Shown here: positions 25,678 to 36,391 of the stretch, one piece after another | How positions within the stretch are numbered: the stretch's first letter is position 1 | How the letters are laid out: every line of letters begins with the position of its first letter | Assembly (NCBI RefSeq): GCF_003260195.1 | Contig: NZ_QEIH01000003.1 | Coordinates: 496,001 to 560,000 of the forward strand | Length of the DNA: 64,000 nt | Source of the DNA: Lutibacter citreus | GTDB taxonomy: Bacteria; Bacteroidota; Bacteroidia; Flavobacteriales; Flavobacteriaceae | Direction: 5' to 3' | Made by a program: the position numbers and the translations under genes | The notes under the pieces: generated by a model | Told to the model about the DNA's origin: nothing | What the model saw: only the letters and a program-made list of their open reading frames with translations | Database searches by the model: none

Positions 25678-28287
25678 TTATTCAAACAGTGCTGTTTGAT
25701 CTGGGTCTTCATCTTTGCTTTTACCTTCGTTGCCATCTAAAATTTCCTCATCATTTACTTCAATTTCCTCTGTTACAGGAACTTCATAAGGAAGCGATTC
25801 TAAATGATTCACTGTTCTAATTTTATCTGTTGTAAGTTGATTCCCTTGAGCTTTAATTCCTTTAACGGAAATAAATTCTTCTAAATTTATTTCAAAATTA
25901 TCTAAAGATCGTTTTGAATATACAACTTCAATTACTGGTCTATAATCCGTTGATACAATCTCTAATTGAGATTTTGGATGTTCAGAAATAAAAATTTCCT
26001 CTTTATTAGGATTGTCAATCATAAAACGTTTTATGTAATAACGTTCTTTCTCCCCATCAAAATAAAGTGCAGATATAGGCTTATTAGGAATCCATTTTTC
26101 TAAAATAATCATATCACTTTCAAAGTGAGTAGTTAATTCAGGTTTAACTGTTTTAGCTTCTCCCTTTTGATTGATTATTAATAGCCTATCTTCTCCTTTA
26201 AATTCGCCTAATAATTCACCTCTGTTATCAACATTTAATTTTTGAACAGTTTCATCAAACCAAATTTTTCTAGGATTTAAAGTTGAAACTCCTTCACTTT
26301 TTAATTCTATTTTTCTAATTGGATATTTTGTAACTATATTCCCTTTAACACCCCGTCCTTTTATTAATAAATCAGAAAAATCAATATCCCATTTTAATTT
26401 TTTAACACTACCAACTGATCTTAAACTTATGGTTACAACTTCAGCTTCTCCATTAGGATTTGCAGTAAAATATTGTACAAATGAAGCTTTTGAACCATTT
26501 GTTAAATCGTATTCCTTATCTCTTGTAATGCTGGTTACATTAAAACGTTTCATATAACTAGGTCCAGCCCTTCCATCTCTATAAATCATATTGTAAACTG
26601 TACGCTTATCACTCTTTTTAAATATGGCAATATGAATTATATTTTTTCCTACAAAAGTTTTTGAATCTACTTTTGTAACAAGCATTACCCCATCTTTTCT
26701 AAATACTATAACATCATCTATATCAGCGCAATCAGCAACGTACTCATCTTTTTTTAATGAAGTACCCACAAAACCTTCCTCTTTGTTTACATAGAGTTTT
26801 GAATTTCGCATTACAACTTTTGTTGCTACAATATCATCAAACATGCGTAATTCTGTTCTTCTGCTTTTGTCTTTTCCGTATTTTTCTTTTAAATTTTTAA
26901 AATAATCTACGGCATAATCAACTAAGTTTTCTAGATGATTTTTTACTATTGCAATTTTATCTTCTAAGCTTTCAATAAATTGCTTTGCTTTATCAATATC
27001 AAATTTAGAAATCTTTTTAATTCTAATTTCTGTAAGTCTAACAATATCTTCTGTAGTTACAACTCTTTTTAAATGTTTTATATGTGGTTTTAACCCTTCA
27101 TCAATGGCTTTTATAACTCCTTCCCAAGTTTCTTCTTCTTCAATATCGCGGTAAATTCTGTTTTCAATAAAAATACGTTCTAATGAAGCAAAATGCCACT
27201 GTTCTTCAAGTTCATTTAATTGAATTTCAAGTTCTAGTTTTAATAAATTAAGCGTATGATCTGTTGAAGTTCTTAAAATTTCTGATACTCCAATAAAAAC
27301 AGGTTTGTTACCGTCAATAACGCAGCCTAGAGGTGAAATTGAATTTTCACAACTTGTAAATGCATATAAAGCATCAATTGTTTTATCTGGTGAAATACCA
27401 CTTGGTAAATGCACTAAAATCTCAACATTTGCAGCTGTATTATCCTCTATTTTTTTAATCTTTATTTTTCCTTTATCATTCGCTTTTAATATAGAATCAA
27501 TTAAAGATGAAGTAGTTGTACCAAAAGGAATATCGGTTATAACTAATGTTTTTTTATCTTGTTGAGAAATTTTGGCTCTAACTCTAATTTTTCCACCACG
27601 TTTCCCATCATTATAATTAGAAACATCGGCGATTCCTCCTGTTAAAAAATCTGGAACTAATCTAAAACTTTTACCTTTTAAATGTTTTATTGAAGCGTCT
27701 ATTAATTCATTAAAATTGTGTGGTAAAATTTTTGTTGAAAGCCCAACTGCTATTCCTTCTGCTCCTTGAGCTAATAACATTGGGAATTTAACTGGCAAAT
27801 CTATTGGTTCTTTTCTTCTACCATCATAAGAAGATTGCCATTCGGTTGTTTTAGGATTAAAAACTACTTCTAAAGCAAATTTTGATAAACGTGCTTCAAT
27901 ATAACGAGAAGCGGCTGCTCGGTCTCCAGTAAGGGTATTCCCCCAGTTACCTTGCATATCAATCAATAATTCTTTTTGACCAATTTGCACCATAGCATCT
28001 GCAATTGATGCATCACCGTGTGGGTGATATTGCATAGTATGTCCAACAATGTTTGCTACTTTATTATAACGCCCATCATCTAAATCTTTCATAGAATGTA
28101 ATATTCTACGTTGAACAGGTTTAAAACCATCATTTATTCCAGGAACTGCTCTTTCTAATATTACATATGATGCATAATCTAAAAACCAGTCTTTATACAT
28201 TCCCGTAACCTTGGTAATAGTTTCCTGACTCCCAAAATTATCCTTTAATTCCTCTTCGTGAAATTCTTCATTGTTATCTTCTTGCAT
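25678..28287 (-). CDS. parC: DNA topoisomerase IV subunit A
   Basis: 869 aa. N-terminal winged-helix/CAP and tower region with the catalytic Tyr129 preceded by Arg128 in AAASRYIEARL, and the KPVQRRIL and HPHGDASI motifs of type IIA topoisomerases. A coiled-coil stretch (about 440-480) is followed by a C-terminal beta-propeller-like domain (about 500-800) lacking a GyrA box, and an acidic tail. This fits ParC rather than GyrA. It starts one base after the parE stop, so the two subunits are co-expressed. Function: decatenation of daughter chromosomes. Confidence 0.93.
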   Translation of the reverse strand: MQEDNNEEFHEEELKDNFGSQETITKVTGMYKDWFLDYASYVILERAVPGINDGFKPVQRRILHSMKDLDDGRYNKVANIVGHTMQYHPHGDASIADAMVQIGQKELLIDMQGNWGNTLTGDRAAASRYIEARLSKFALEVVFNPKTTEWQSSYDGRRKEPIDLPVKFPMLLAQGAEGIAVGLSTKILPHNFNELIDASIKHLKGKSFRLVPDFLTGGIADVSNYNDGKRGGKIRVRAKISQQDKKTLVITDIPFGTTTSSLIDSILKANDKGKIKIKKIEDNTAANVEILVHLPSGISPDKTIDALYAFTSCENSISPLGCVIDGNKPVFIGVSEILRTSTDHTLNLLKLELEIQLNELEEQWHFASLERIFIENRIYRDIEEEETWEGVIKAIDEGLKPHIKHLKRVVTTEDIVRLTEIRIKKISKFDIDKAKQFIESLEDKIAIVKNHLENLVDYAVDYFKNLKEKYGKDKSRRTELRMFDDIVATKVVMRNSKLYVNKEEGFVGTSLKKDEYVADCADIDDVIVFRKDGVMLVTKVDSKTFVGKNIIHIAIFKKSDKRTVYNMIYRDGRAGPSYMKRFNVTSITRDKEYDLTNGSKASFVQYFTANPNGEAEVVTISLRSVGSVKKLKWDIDFSDLLIKGRGVKGNIVTKYPIRKIELKSEGVSTLNPRKIWFDETVQKLNVDNRGELLGEFKGEDRLLIINQKGEAKTVKPELTTHFESDMIILEKWIPNKPISALYFDGEKERYYIKRFMIDNPNKEEIFISEHPKSQLEIVSTDYRPVIEVVYSKRSLDNFEINLEEFISVKGIKAQGNQLTTDKIRTVNHLESLPYEVPVTEEIEVNDEEILDGNEGKSKDEDPDQTALFE

Positions 28288-28288
28288 A

Positions 28289-30145
28289 TTAAGCTTCTTC
28301 TACAATATCAAGTTCAATTTTTAAATTTTCAATAATAAATTTCTGTCTATCTGGAGTGTTTTTCCCCATATAGAATTCCAGCATTTTTTCAATCGGCATT
28401 TCTTTATCTAACATTACTGGGTCTAATCTAATATCTTCTCCAATAAAATGCACAAATTCATCTGGTGATATTTCACCCAAACCTTTAAATCGAGTTATTT
28501 CTGGTTTTCCTCTTAATTTACTAATAGCCGATTTTCGTTCCTCATCAGAATAACAATAAAAGGTTTGTTTTTTATCTCTTACTCTAAACAATGGAGTATC
28601 TAGTATAAATAAATGCCCTTCTTTAATTAATTCAGGAAAAAACTGTAAAAAGAATGTAATTAATAATAAACGTATGTGCATACCATCAACATCGGCATCT
28701 GTTGCTATTACAATATAATTATAACGCAAATTTTCCAATCCATCTTCTATATTTAAAGCTGCTTGAAGTAAATTAAACTCTTCATTTTCATATACTATTT
28801 TTTTACTCATATTATATGAGTTCAAAGGCTTACCTTTTAAGCTGAAAACGGCTTGTGTATTTACATTTCTAGACTTGGTAATTGATCCACTCGCTGAATC
28901 TCCCTCTGTTATAAACAAAGAGCTTTCTAACCTATTATCCTTTTTTAAATCATTTAAATGAACACGACAATCACGTAATTTTTTATTATGTAAGTTAGAT
29001 TTTTTAGCGCGTTCACGGGCTAATTTTCTAATTCCGGATAAATCTTTACGCTCCTTTTCTGCCTGAAGAATTTTCTTATGAATTTTCTCTGCAGTATCAG
29101 GATTTTTATGTAAAAAATTATCCAAATTTGTTTTTACAAAATCTGAAATAAATGTACGTACTGTGGGTAAATCTCCTCCCATTTCAGTAGAACCTAATTT
29201 TGTTTTTGTTTGACTTTCAAAAACTGGTTCCATTACCTTTACGCTAATTGCAGATACTATAGATTTTCTAATATCTGAAGCCTCATAGTTTTTACCAAAA
29301 TACTCGCGAATAGTTTTTACTATAGCTTCTCTAAAAGCATTTTGATGAGTACCTCCTTGCGTTGTATGTTGCCCATTAACAAAAGAATGGTATTCTTCAC
29401 TATATTGGGCTTTACTATATGTTATTGCAATTTCAATATCTTCACCTTTAAGGTGAATAATTGGAAACAACATAAATTCATCAGCTATATTTTCTTCTAA
29501 TAAATCTTTTAATCCGTTTTCTGAAAAATATTTTTCACCATTAAAAATTATAGTTAACCCAGTGTTTAGGTACACATAATTTTTAATCATTTTTACAATG
29601 TATTCACTTCTATATTTAAATTTCGGAAAAATATCACTGTCAGGAACAAAAGTAACTTTGGTTCCTTTTCTAAGTGATGAATCATGAGCTTTTTCTTCAA
29701 GCGTAATATTACCACCTGAAAATTCGGCAAAAGCAGTTTGCCCATCTCGTATTGACTGAACCTTAAAATATGAAGATAATGCGTTAACAGCCTTGGTCCC
29801 AACTCCATTTAATCCTACAGATTTCTTAAATGCTCGTGAATCGTATTTACCACCCGTATTCATTTTAGAAACAACATCAACAACTTTCCCTAATGGAATA
29901 CCACGTCCGTAATCACGCACAGTAACTGTTTCATTTTTAACTGAAACTTCTATGGTTTTACCGGCACCCATTACATATTCATCTACAGAGTTATCTAATA
30001 CCTCTTTAATTAAAATGTAAATACCATCATCAGATGATGCGCCATCACCTAATTTACCTATGTACATTCCCGGACGCATTCTTATATGCTCTTTCCAGTC
30101 TAATGAACGAATATTATCCTCGGTATACTTAGTTTGTTCTGTCAT
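28289..30145 (-). CDS. parE: DNA topoisomerase IV subunit B
   Basis: 618 aa. GHKL ATPase domain (about 1-230: [34 protein letters not shown]), transducer domain with [13 protein letters not shown], and TOPRIM domain with [11 protein letters not shown] and the Asp pair in [10 protein letters not shown]. The length and the single-base spacing to parC identify topoisomerase IV. ATP-driven strand passage in chromosome segregation. The upstream gene (EamA permease) is 114 bp away on the same strand. Confidence 0.94.
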   Translation of the reverse strand: MTEQTKYTEDNIRSLDWKEHIRMRPGMYIGKLGDGASSDDGIYILIKEVLDNSVDEYVMGAGKTIEVSVKNETVTVRDYGRGIPLGKVVDVVSKMNTGGKYDSRAFKKSVGLNGVGTKAVNALSSYFKVQSIRDGQTAFAEFSGGNITLEEKAHDSSLRKGTKVTFVPDSDIFPKFKYRSEYIVKMIKNYVYLNTGLTIIFNGEKYFSENGLKDLLEENIADEFMLFPIIHLKGEDIEIAITYSKAQYSEEYHSFVNGQHTTQGGTHQNAFREAIVKTIREYFGKNYEASDIRKSIVSAISVKVMEPVFESQTKTKLGSTEMGGDLPTVRTFISDFVKTNLDNFLHKNPDTAEKIHKKILQAEKERKDLSGIRKLARERAKKSNLHNKKLRDCRVHLNDLKKDNRLESSLFITEGDSASGSITKSRNVNTQAVFSLKGKPLNSYNMSKKIVYENEEFNLLQAALNIEDGLENLRYNYIVIATDADVDGMHIRLLLITFFLQFFPELIKEGHLFILDTPLFRVRDKKQTFYCYSDEERKSAISKLRGKPEITRFKGLGEISPDEFVHFIGEDIRLDPVMLDKEMPIEKMLEFYMGKNTPDRQKFIIENLKIELDIVEEA

Positions 30146-30259
30146 TAATAATTGTAAAATTCTTGAAGAACTGCTAATGTAACATTTTGCTAGTAAAAAG
30201 ACAAAAAAGGACCTTATAATAGTTATTAACAGAATTTAAACAAATTGAAACCCAATAAC

Positions 30260-31162
30260 TTAAAATTTAAGCCGCTTTTTAATTGATACAACTCCTACTC
30301 CAACAATTACAATTATTGTTCCTCCAAATTGTAATAAGGTCAGTTTTTCACCTAAGAAAAAGTAAGCTAAAATAATAGTTGAAATTGGCCCAACACTACC
30401 AATTATTGAAAAATTTGATGCTCCTAACTTTTTAATTGCTAATGAAATTAAAAAAGAAGGAATTAATGTAGATACAATTGCCATTAAAAAACCTAATAAA
30501 TAAACCTGATATGGATATATAAAAATACTAGATCTATCTATCAGTAAATAATGTATTACAACACAAATTGTAGATACAATCATTGCGTAAGATGTAAATG
30601 ATAATACTCCAAATTTTGGTATTAACCATCCGCTACCTACTAAATAGGAAGCATATGTTAATGCACTTAAAAATATAAATAAACCACCTAAAAGCACCTT
30701 ATCATTGGTTAATTGTAATTCACCCCAAAAAGTTACTACAATTCCCAAATAGGTAATTATTATAGCAATAATTTGTCTGTTTGTTATTTTAGTTTTTAAA
30801 AATAGCTTTGAAATTATTAAAACTAACGTAGGATAAACAAATAGAATAATTCTTTCTAATCCTGCTTTAATGTATTTTAATCCAACAAAATCTAGATAAC
30901 TAGCTAAATAATAACCTATAAACCCAAATAAAATAATCCATAAATAATCAATTTTATTTATTTTTTCTGGGTTTTGAGGTTTAACATAAAAAGCAATAAG
31001 TAAATAAAAAGGAACTGAAAAAAGCATTCTAAATAACAGTAAATGCACAGCAGTTACATTATAGTTATAAGCTAATTTCACCATAATTGCCTTTGCTGAA
31101 AACATTACTATCCCAACAACGCCAATTAAAAATCCTGAATTAATTGTTTTTGAAAATCTCAT
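30260..31162 (-). CDS. EamA/DMT-family permease
   Basis: 300 aa with ten hydrophobic segments in two homologous halves of five, the drug/metabolite transporter arrangement. Typical EamA features are VMFSAKAIMVKLAYNYN in helix 1, FVGLKYIKAGLERIILFVYPTLVLI in the first half and IGSVGPISTIILAYFFLGEKLTLLQFGGTIIV at the end of the second. It probably exports a small metabolite. Its ATG lies in the 3' arm of a hairpin (31159-31183) that may limit translation. Substrate unknown. Confidence 0.88.
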   Translation of the reverse strand: MRFSKTINSGFLIGVVGIVMFSAKAIMVKLAYNYNVTAVHLLLFRMLFSVPFYLLIAFYVKPQNPEKINKIDYLWIILFGFIGYYLASYLDFVGLKYIKAGLERIILFVYPTLVLIISKLFLKTKITNRQIIAIIITYLGIVVTFWGELQLTNDKVLLGGLFIFLSALTYASYLVGSGWLIPKFGVLSFTSYAMIVSTICVVIHYLLIDRSSIFIYPYQVYLLGFLMAIVSTLIPSFLISLAIKKLGASNFSIIGSVGPISTIILAYFFLGEKLTLLQFGGTIIVIVGVGVVSIKKRLKF

Positions 31163-31183
31163 CTGGCAAACATAACCAGATGA
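31159..31183 (-). promoter_or_regulatory. hairpin covering the EamA start codon
   Basis: TCATCTGG (31159-31166) and CCAGATGA (31176-31183) form a perfect 8-bp stem with a 9-base loop. In the minus-strand RNA the ATG of the permease is inside the 3' arm, so folding would hide the start codon. On the plus strand the stem is followed by TTTTT, so it could instead be an antisense-direction terminator. Confidence 0.45.
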
Positions 31184-31234
31184 TTTTTATAGAAAATTAA
31201 GTAATTTTAAAAATTACGATGTTCAAATTAAAAA

Positions 31235-32329
31235 TTACACGTTAAAACGGAAATTCATCATATCTCCATCTTTTACAATGTATTCTTTTCCTTCAACTCT
31301 CATTTTACCAGCTTCTTTAACTTTAGCTTCACTCCCATAAGTTACAAAATCATTATAATCTATAACTTCTGCTCTAATAAAACCTTTTTCAAAATCAGTA
31401 TGGATTACTCCCGCTGCTTGAGGTGCAGTATCGCCAATATTTATAGTCCAAGCACGTACTTCTTTTACACCTGCTGTAAAATACGTTTGCTGATTTAATA
31501 ATTTATAAGCTGATCTGATTAAAACTGATGCTCCTGGTTCTTTTAAACCTAGATCTTCTAAGAACATTTCACGTTCTTCAAATGTTTCTAGCTCTGTAAT
31601 ATCAGCTTCCATTCCAACAGCTAAAACAATCACTTCAGCGTTTTCATCTTTTACCGCTTCCTTCAAAACATCTACATAAGCATTCCCGTCAACAGCTGAA
31701 TTTTCATCAACATTACAAACATATAGTACAGGTTTATCTGTAATAAATTGTAAAGGCTTAATATATTCTAATCTTTCTTTATCTGTTAATTCAACAGCTC
31801 TTACAGAAATTGCAGCCTCCAACCCATCTTTAACTTTTAATAAAGCATCTAATTCTTTTTGAGACTCTTTATTTCCGGTTCTTGCATTTTTTTTAACTCG
31901 CTCTAACCTTTTTTCTAAAGTTTCAAAATCTTTTAATTGAAGTTCAATATCAATAGTTTCTTTATCTCTAACAGGATCTATGGTAGTATCTACATGCACA
32001 ATATTATCGTTATCAAAACAACGAACAACATGAATAATCGCATCTGTTTCACGAATATTTGCTAAAAATTGATTTCCTAATCCTTCACCTTTACTCGCTC
32101 CACGTACTAAACCAGCAATATCAACAATATCAACAGTTGCAGGCATAACACGCTCTGGATTTACCAATTCTTCTAATTTTAACAATCTTGGATCTGGTAC
32201 ATTTACAACCCCAATATTAGGTTCAATTGTACAAAATGGAAAGTTAGCACTTTGTGCCTTCGCATTTGATAAACAATTAAATAAAGTTGATTTTCCTACG
32301 TTTGGTAATCCTACAATTCCTGCCTTCAT
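31235..32329 (-). CDS. ychF: redox-regulated ATPase YchF (Obg-family)
   Basis: 364 aa, the standard length. G1 GLPNVGKST, G3 DIAGLV, the NVDE variant in place of NKxD that gives ATP over GTP preference in YchF, a coiled-coil domain (about 125-195) and a C-terminal TGS domain (about 280-364, FFTAGVKEVRAWTI). Ribosome-associated ATPase implicated in stress responses. TATATTTG on the coding strand at 32350-32357 is a good -7 element. Monocistronic between the ferredoxin and the permease. Confidence 0.97.
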   Translation of the reverse strand: MKAGIVGLPNVGKSTLFNCLSNAKAQSANFPFCTIEPNIGVVNVPDPRLLKLEELVNPERVMPATVDIVDIAGLVRGASKGEGLGNQFLANIRETDAIIHVVRCFDNDNIVHVDTTIDPVRDKETIDIELQLKDFETLEKRLERVKKNARTGNKESQKELDALLKVKDGLEAAISVRAVELTDKERLEYIKPLQFITDKPVLYVCNVDENSAVDGNAYVDVLKEAVKDENAEVIVLAVGMEADITELETFEEREMFLEDLGLKEPGASVLIRSAYKLLNQQTYFTAGVKEVRAWTINIGDTAPQAAGVIHTDFEKGFIRAEVIDYNDFVTYGSEAKVKEAGKMRVEGKEYIVKDGDMMNFRFNV

Positions 32330-32441
32330 AATTTATTTTTTTAGCGCTGCAAATATAGTATTTACTTTTATTATTTAAGATGGTTTTTTGAATATTAAAT
32401 AATTAATAATATTCTTAGAGAAAATAACGTTTTTAAACAAC

Positions 32442-32792
32442 CTATTCTTGATGTAAAAATTGCTGTTTTCTTAGTAATTCATCATCACTTTCTTCATTTT
32501 CTTCATCTGGTATACAACAGTCTACAGGACATACTGCAGCACATTGTGGTTCATTAAAAAAACCTTTGCATTCAGTACATTTATCAGTTACAATATAAAA
32601 CACATCATCAGATATTGGTTCTTGTAATTTATCTGAATCAATCTTTCCTCCTTTTAGTAGTTTTATATTACCTTTTAATTTAGTTCCATCAGAATAAGTC
32701 CATTCTTCCGAAGGTTCATAAATAGCATTATTTGGGCATTCTGGTTCACAAGCTCCACAATTAATACATTCGTCAGTAATTTTTATTGCCAT
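32442..32792 (-). CDS. 2[4Fe-4S] ferredoxin
   Basis: 116 aa from the ATG at 32792 ([20 protein letters not shown]); nine extra codons are open upstream but the shorter form matches the family. First cluster CxxCxxCxxxCP in [12 protein letters not shown], second set [20 protein letters not shown] with the eight-residue insertion found in Allochromatium-type ferredoxins, then an acidic tail ([10 protein letters not shown]). A low-potential electron carrier. It diverges from the acyl-CoA reductase gene over 46 bp with TATATTTG at 32817-32824 (minus). This pairing is conserved in Bacteroidota. Confidence 0.93.
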   Translation of the reverse strand: MAIKITDECINCGACEPECPNNAIYEPSEEWTYSDGTKLKGNIKLLKGGKIDSDKLQEPISDDVFYIVTDKCTECKGFFNEPQCAAVCPVDCCIPDEENEESDDELLRKQQFLHQE

Positions 32793-32838
32793 AGTATTAT
32801 TTAAGTTATATTTTTGCAAATATAAATTTTTATAAATA

Positions 32839-33900
32839 ATGAATTTAGAGCAACGTATTGAATCTTTTGTGCAACTTGGAGATTTTTTTAGTCAATTTAC
32901 TAGTAATGGAATTAATAAAAAAGATGATTCTGAATTTAATACACTTTTTTTTGACGCTTTTAAAATGCAGATAAATAGAGCTTCTGAATTTAATGGGTGG
33001 TTTACGCTAAATAATGTTTTAAATGCTTTTGAAAGCTGGAGTGAAGCTTTAAGTGCAGAAAACTTAGCTAAATGGACCGCTAATTACAACTTTAGTAATA
33101 ACGTAGATGAAAAATCTATAGCAATAATAATGGCTGGAAATATTCCTCTTGTAGGGTTTCATGATTTTTTATCAGTATTAATAAGTGGTCATAAAGCTAT
33201 TGTAAAACAAAGCTCTAATGATAAGCATTTCTTACCTTTAATACTTAAATTTTTAGAACATCAAAATGCAAATTTTAAGGGTAAAGTAATCTTTACTGAA
33301 GGTAAATTAGAAAAATTTGATGCGGTTATTGCAACTGGAAGTAATAATACAGCACGTTATTTTGAACATTACTTTGGGAAATACCCATCAATTATTAGAA
33401 AAAACAGAAACTCCGTTGCTATTTTAACAGGAAATGAATCTAAGGATGAACTTGAAAATTTAGGTGAAGATATTTTTCAATATTTTGGATTAGGCTGTAG
33501 AAGTGTATCTAAGATATTTATTCCTGAAGATTATAATTTCGATTTATTATTTAATGCATTATATAAATATAACAACATCATTAATTATAAAAAGTACGAA
33601 AACAATTACGATTATAATAAAGCTATTTATATAATGAGCTTGTTTAATGTACTTGAAAATGGTTTTGTAATGCTTAAAGAAGATGAAAGCTACGCTTCGC
33701 CTATAGCAACTTTATTTTACGAAAAATATAAATCCGTAGATGATTTAATGCTTAAACTTAATTCTAAAAAAGACCAAATTCAATGTGTTGTAAGCAATTT
33801 AGATGCTAATAAGTTTGTGAAATTTGGAAAAACTCAATATCCAAATTTATGGGATTATGCAGATAATGTAGATACTCTTGAGTTTTTGTTAAATATTTAA
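32839..33900 (+). CDS. LuxC-like acyl-CoA reductase
   Basis: 353 aa of the LuxC/acyl-CoA reductase family (aldehyde-dehydrogenase superfamily). Characteristic pieces are [33 protein letters not shown] for nucleotide binding, [18 protein letters not shown], and the cysteine-containing [12 protein letters not shown], whose Cys is the candidate acyl-thioester nucleophile. LuxC reduces fatty acyl groups to aldehydes with NADPH. Here it is followed by serC and serA rather than luciferase genes, and is divergent from a ferredoxin. The physiological substrate is unclear. Confidence 0.85.
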   Translation: MNLEQRIESFVQLGDFFSQFTSNGINKKDDSEFNTLFFDAFKMQINRASEFNGWFTLNNVLNAFESWSEALSAENLAKWTANYNFSNNVDEKSIAIIMAGNIPLVGFHDFLSVLISGHKAIVKQSSNDKHFLPLILKFLEHQNANFKGKVIFTEGKLEKFDAVIATGSNNTARYFEHYFGKYPSIIRKNRNSVAILTGNESKDELENLGEDIFQYFGLGCRSVSKIFIPEDYNFDLLFNALYKYNNIINYKKYENNYDYNKAIYIMSLFNVLENGFVMLKEDESYASPIATLFYEKYKSVDDLMLKLNSKKDQIQCVVSNLDANKFVKFGKTQYPNLWDYADNVDTLEFLLNI

Positions 33901-34231
33901 AATATCCATTAATTTATTTAACGTAACTATTCAAAACTTCATCACTTTTAAAATTTATTAATCAAAAAAAGAAAATTTTCAAATAAAATAAGTTTCTGTT
34001 GTTTCAAATTTAACAAACCAAACAATTTCAGTTAATTGCGCTTTACGAAAACGTTGTAAATATCGTAAAATTGAATATATCTAAACACTTGAAATTATGA
34101 TATTATAGTGATATCTCCAATGCTGTTGAATATTTATTAAAAATATAATCTTTTTTTTATATATATTATTGCAGTAAATTATCTTTTTTTACCGAAATTT
34201 GTGAGATCTAAACTCATATTTATAATATAAA
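33901..34231 (+). other. intergenic region upstream of serC
   Basis: 331 bp without a gene. It holds an inverted repeat TTTACGA (34042-34048) / TCGTAAA (34063-34069) and, nearer serC, TTG (34169-34171) and GAAATTTG (34194-34201), spaced 22 bp, a weak promoter candidate. The length of this leader in an otherwise tight plus-strand block suggests transcriptional control of serine synthesis here. No known riboswitch fold was recognised. Confidence 0.4.
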
Positions 34232-35299
34232 ATGAAAAAACATAATTTTAGTGCAGGTCCGTGTATTTTACCACAAGAAGTTTTAAAAAAAGCTGCTGAA
34301 GCAGTAGTGAATTTTAATGGTATTGATTTATCATTAATTGAAATTTCTCACAGAAGTAAAGAATTTATTGAAGTGATGGAAAATGCGCGAAGTTTAGTAA
34401 AAGAATTACTTAATTTACCTGAAGGTTATTCCGTTCTTTTTTTACAAGGTGGTGCTAGTTTAGAATTTTTAATGACTGCTTACAATTTAATGAAAATTGA
34501 TGGTAAAGCTGGTTATATGGATACTGGAGCTTGGAGCGCAAAAGCAATAAAAGAAGCAAAACAATTTGGTGATGTTAATGTATTTGCATCTTCTAAAGAT
34601 GCTGTTTATAATCATATTCCAAAAGGATATGTTGTACCAACTGGTTTAGACTATGTGCATATTACATCTAATAATACTATTTATGGAACTCAATTTAAAG
34701 AATTTCCAGAAACAGACGGTTTACTAGTTTGTGATATGAGTTCTGATATTTTTTCTCGTCAATTAGATTTTTCAAAATTTGATTTAATATATGCTGGAGC
34801 TCAAAAAAATATGGGTCCTGCAGGAACTACTTTAGTTATTGTAAAAGATGAAATATTAGGAAAAACAGGTCGTACAATTCCTGCAATGTTAGATTATCAA
34901 GTACATATTAGTAAGGATAGTATGTTTAATACGCCTCCTGTATTTCCAGTCTATGTTTCTATGTTAACTTTACAATGGTTAAAAGATTTAGGAGGAATTC
35001 CTGCCATTGAAAAATTGAATGAAGAAAAAGCTGCTTTATTATATGCTGAAATAGATAGAAATCCATTATTTAATGGTTTTGCAGCAAAAGAAGATAGATC
35101 ATTAATGAATGTTACTTTTACATTAGCAAATGCAGATCATCAAGCAGTTTTTGATAAATTATGGAATGCAGCTGGAGTTAATGGAATAAAAGGACATAGA
35201 TCTGTAGGTGGTTATAGAGCAAGCATTTACAATGCAATGCCTAAAGAAAGTATTCAAGTGTTAGTTGATGTTATGCAACAGCTTGAGAAAGAAATTTAA
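34232..35299 (+). CDS. serC: phosphoserine aminotransferase
   Basis: 355 aa class-V aminotransferase. N-terminal HNFSAGPCILPQEVL is the SerC signature, with SHRSKEFIEV, LQGGASLEF and the PLP-lysine region YAGAQKNMGPAGTT. Converts 3-phosphohydroxypyruvate plus glutamate to phosphoserine, and may serve pyridoxal phosphate synthesis. It is followed 21 bp later by serA, so the two consecutive serine-pathway genes are co-transcribed. Confidence 0.97.
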   Translation: MKKHNFSAGPCILPQEVLKKAAEAVVNFNGIDLSLIEISHRSKEFIEVMENARSLVKELLNLPEGYSVLFLQGGASLEFLMTAYNLMKIDGKAGYMDTGAWSAKAIKEAKQFGDVNVFASSKDAVYNHIPKGYVVPTGLDYVHITSNNTIYGTQFKEFPETDGLLVCDMSSDIFSRQLDFSKFDLIYAGAQKNMGPAGTTLVIVKDEILGKTGRTIPAMLDYQVHISKDSMFNTPPVFPVYVSMLTLQWLKDLGGIPAIEKLNEEKAALLYAEIDRNPLFNGFAAKEDRSLMNVTFTLANADHQAVFDKLWNAAGVNGIKGHRSVGGYRASIYNAMPKESIQVLVDVMQQLEKEI

Positions 35300-35320
35300 A
35301 CTAAATAAATCAAAAATAAA

Positions 35321-36271
35321 ATGAAAGTATTAGCGAATGATGGTTTAGCATCAAGCGGTATAAAAGCTCTTGAAAAAGCTGGTTTCGAAGTAGATTCATC
35401 AACAATTGCACAAGATGAATTGTTAGAGTATATGAATACAAATGAAATATCTGTGTTACTTGTTAGAAGTGCAACTCAGGTTAGAACGGATATTATTGAC
35501 GGCTGTCCTTCATTAAAAATTATTGGTCGTGGTGGTGTTGGAATGGATAATATTGATGTTGATTATGCCCGTGAAAAAGGTATTAATGTAATAAATACTC
35601 CAGCTGCATCTTCTCACTCCGTTGGTGAATTGGTATTTGCCCATTTATTTGGTATGGTTCGTTTCTTACCACAATCTAACAGAGAAATGCCTTTAGAAGG
35701 TGACTCTAAATTTAAAGATCTTAAAAAAGCTTTTGCAAAAGGTGTTGAACTTAAAGGGAAAACTTTAGGTTTAATTGGATTTGGAAGAATTGGACAAGCT
35801 ACAGCTAAAATAGGACTAGGATTAGGAATGAAAATTATTGCTTTTGATCCATATATTGACAATGTAAATTTAGAATTAGAATTTTTTGATGGTCAATCAG
35901 TTTTCTTTGATATTAATACACTTTCAAAAGAAGAAGTATTAAAAGAATCAGATTTTATAAGCTTACACGTTCCTGCTCAAGATGGTTACGTTATTTCAAC
36001 TGAAGAATTTGAAATGATGAAAAATACTGCTTGCTTGGTAAATGCTGCTCGTGGTGGTGTTGTTGATGAAGTAGCACTTGTTGAAGCTCTTTCAAAAGGA
36101 GAAATTTCAAAAGCAGCATTGGACGTTTATGAAAATGAACCTGCTCCAGAAATTCAATTATTAATGAATCCAGATTTATCATTAACTCCTCATATTGGAG
36201 CTGCTACTGGTGAAGCACAAGATAGAATTGGAACTGAATTAGCTACTCAAATTATTGAGATATTAAGTTAA
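35321..36271 (+). CDS. serA: D-3-phosphoglycerate dehydrogenase (short form)
   Basis: 316 aa D-isomer 2-hydroxyacid dehydrogenase. NAD-binding LGLIGFGRIGQATA, catalytic Arg in VNAARGGVVDE, Glu in the ALDVYENEP loop and His in LTPHIGAATGEAQ. It ends right after the catalytic core without an ACT domain, so feedback inhibition by serine of the E. coli type is not expected. First enzyme of serine synthesis. Directly after serC and followed by an intrinsic terminator. Confidence 0.94.
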   Translation: MKVLANDGLASSGIKALEKAGFEVDSSTIAQDELLEYMNTNEISVLLVRSATQVRTDIIDGCPSLKIIGRGGVGMDNIDVDYAREKGINVINTPAASSHSVGELVFAHLFGMVRFLPQSNREMPLEGDSKFKDLKKAFAKGVELKGKTLGLIGFGRIGQATAKIGLGLGMKIIAFDPYIDNVNLELEFFDGQSVFFDINTLSKEEVLKESDFISLHVPAQDGYVISTEEFEMMKNTACLVNAARGGVVDEVALVEALSKGEISKAALDVYENEPAPEIQLLMNPDLSLTPHIGAATGEAQDRIGTELATQIIEILS

Positions 36272-36290
36272 TTTAAAACTTACATAAATT

Positions 36291-36318
36291 AAAAGGATGC
36301 TAATATAACATCCTTTTT
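36291..36318 (+). terminator. terminator after serA
   Basis: AAAAGGATG (36291-36299) and CATCCTTTT (36309-36317) form a 9-bp stem with a nine-base loop, followed by TTTT. It closes the serC-serA transcript. Confidence 0.88.
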
Positions 36319-36350
36319 TTTGCTTATAATTTAATTTAAGATTATATTTG
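36319..36350 (+). promoter_or_regulatory. promoter of the DUF1015 gene
   Basis: TTTG at 36319-36322, 20-bp spacer, TATATTTG at 36343-36350: a near-perfect Bacteroidota housekeeping promoter immediately downstream of the serA terminator. The DUF1015 ATG is 42 bp further on. Confidence 0.75.
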
Positions 36351-36391
36351 AGAGGTTAATTTATCAATTATATAATTATTATTGAATCACT

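Noticed and set aside
32839-33900. Considered that the LuxC-like gene marks a bioluminescence locus
   Set aside because: No luxAB, luxD or luxE homologue nearby; neighbours are metabolic core genes.
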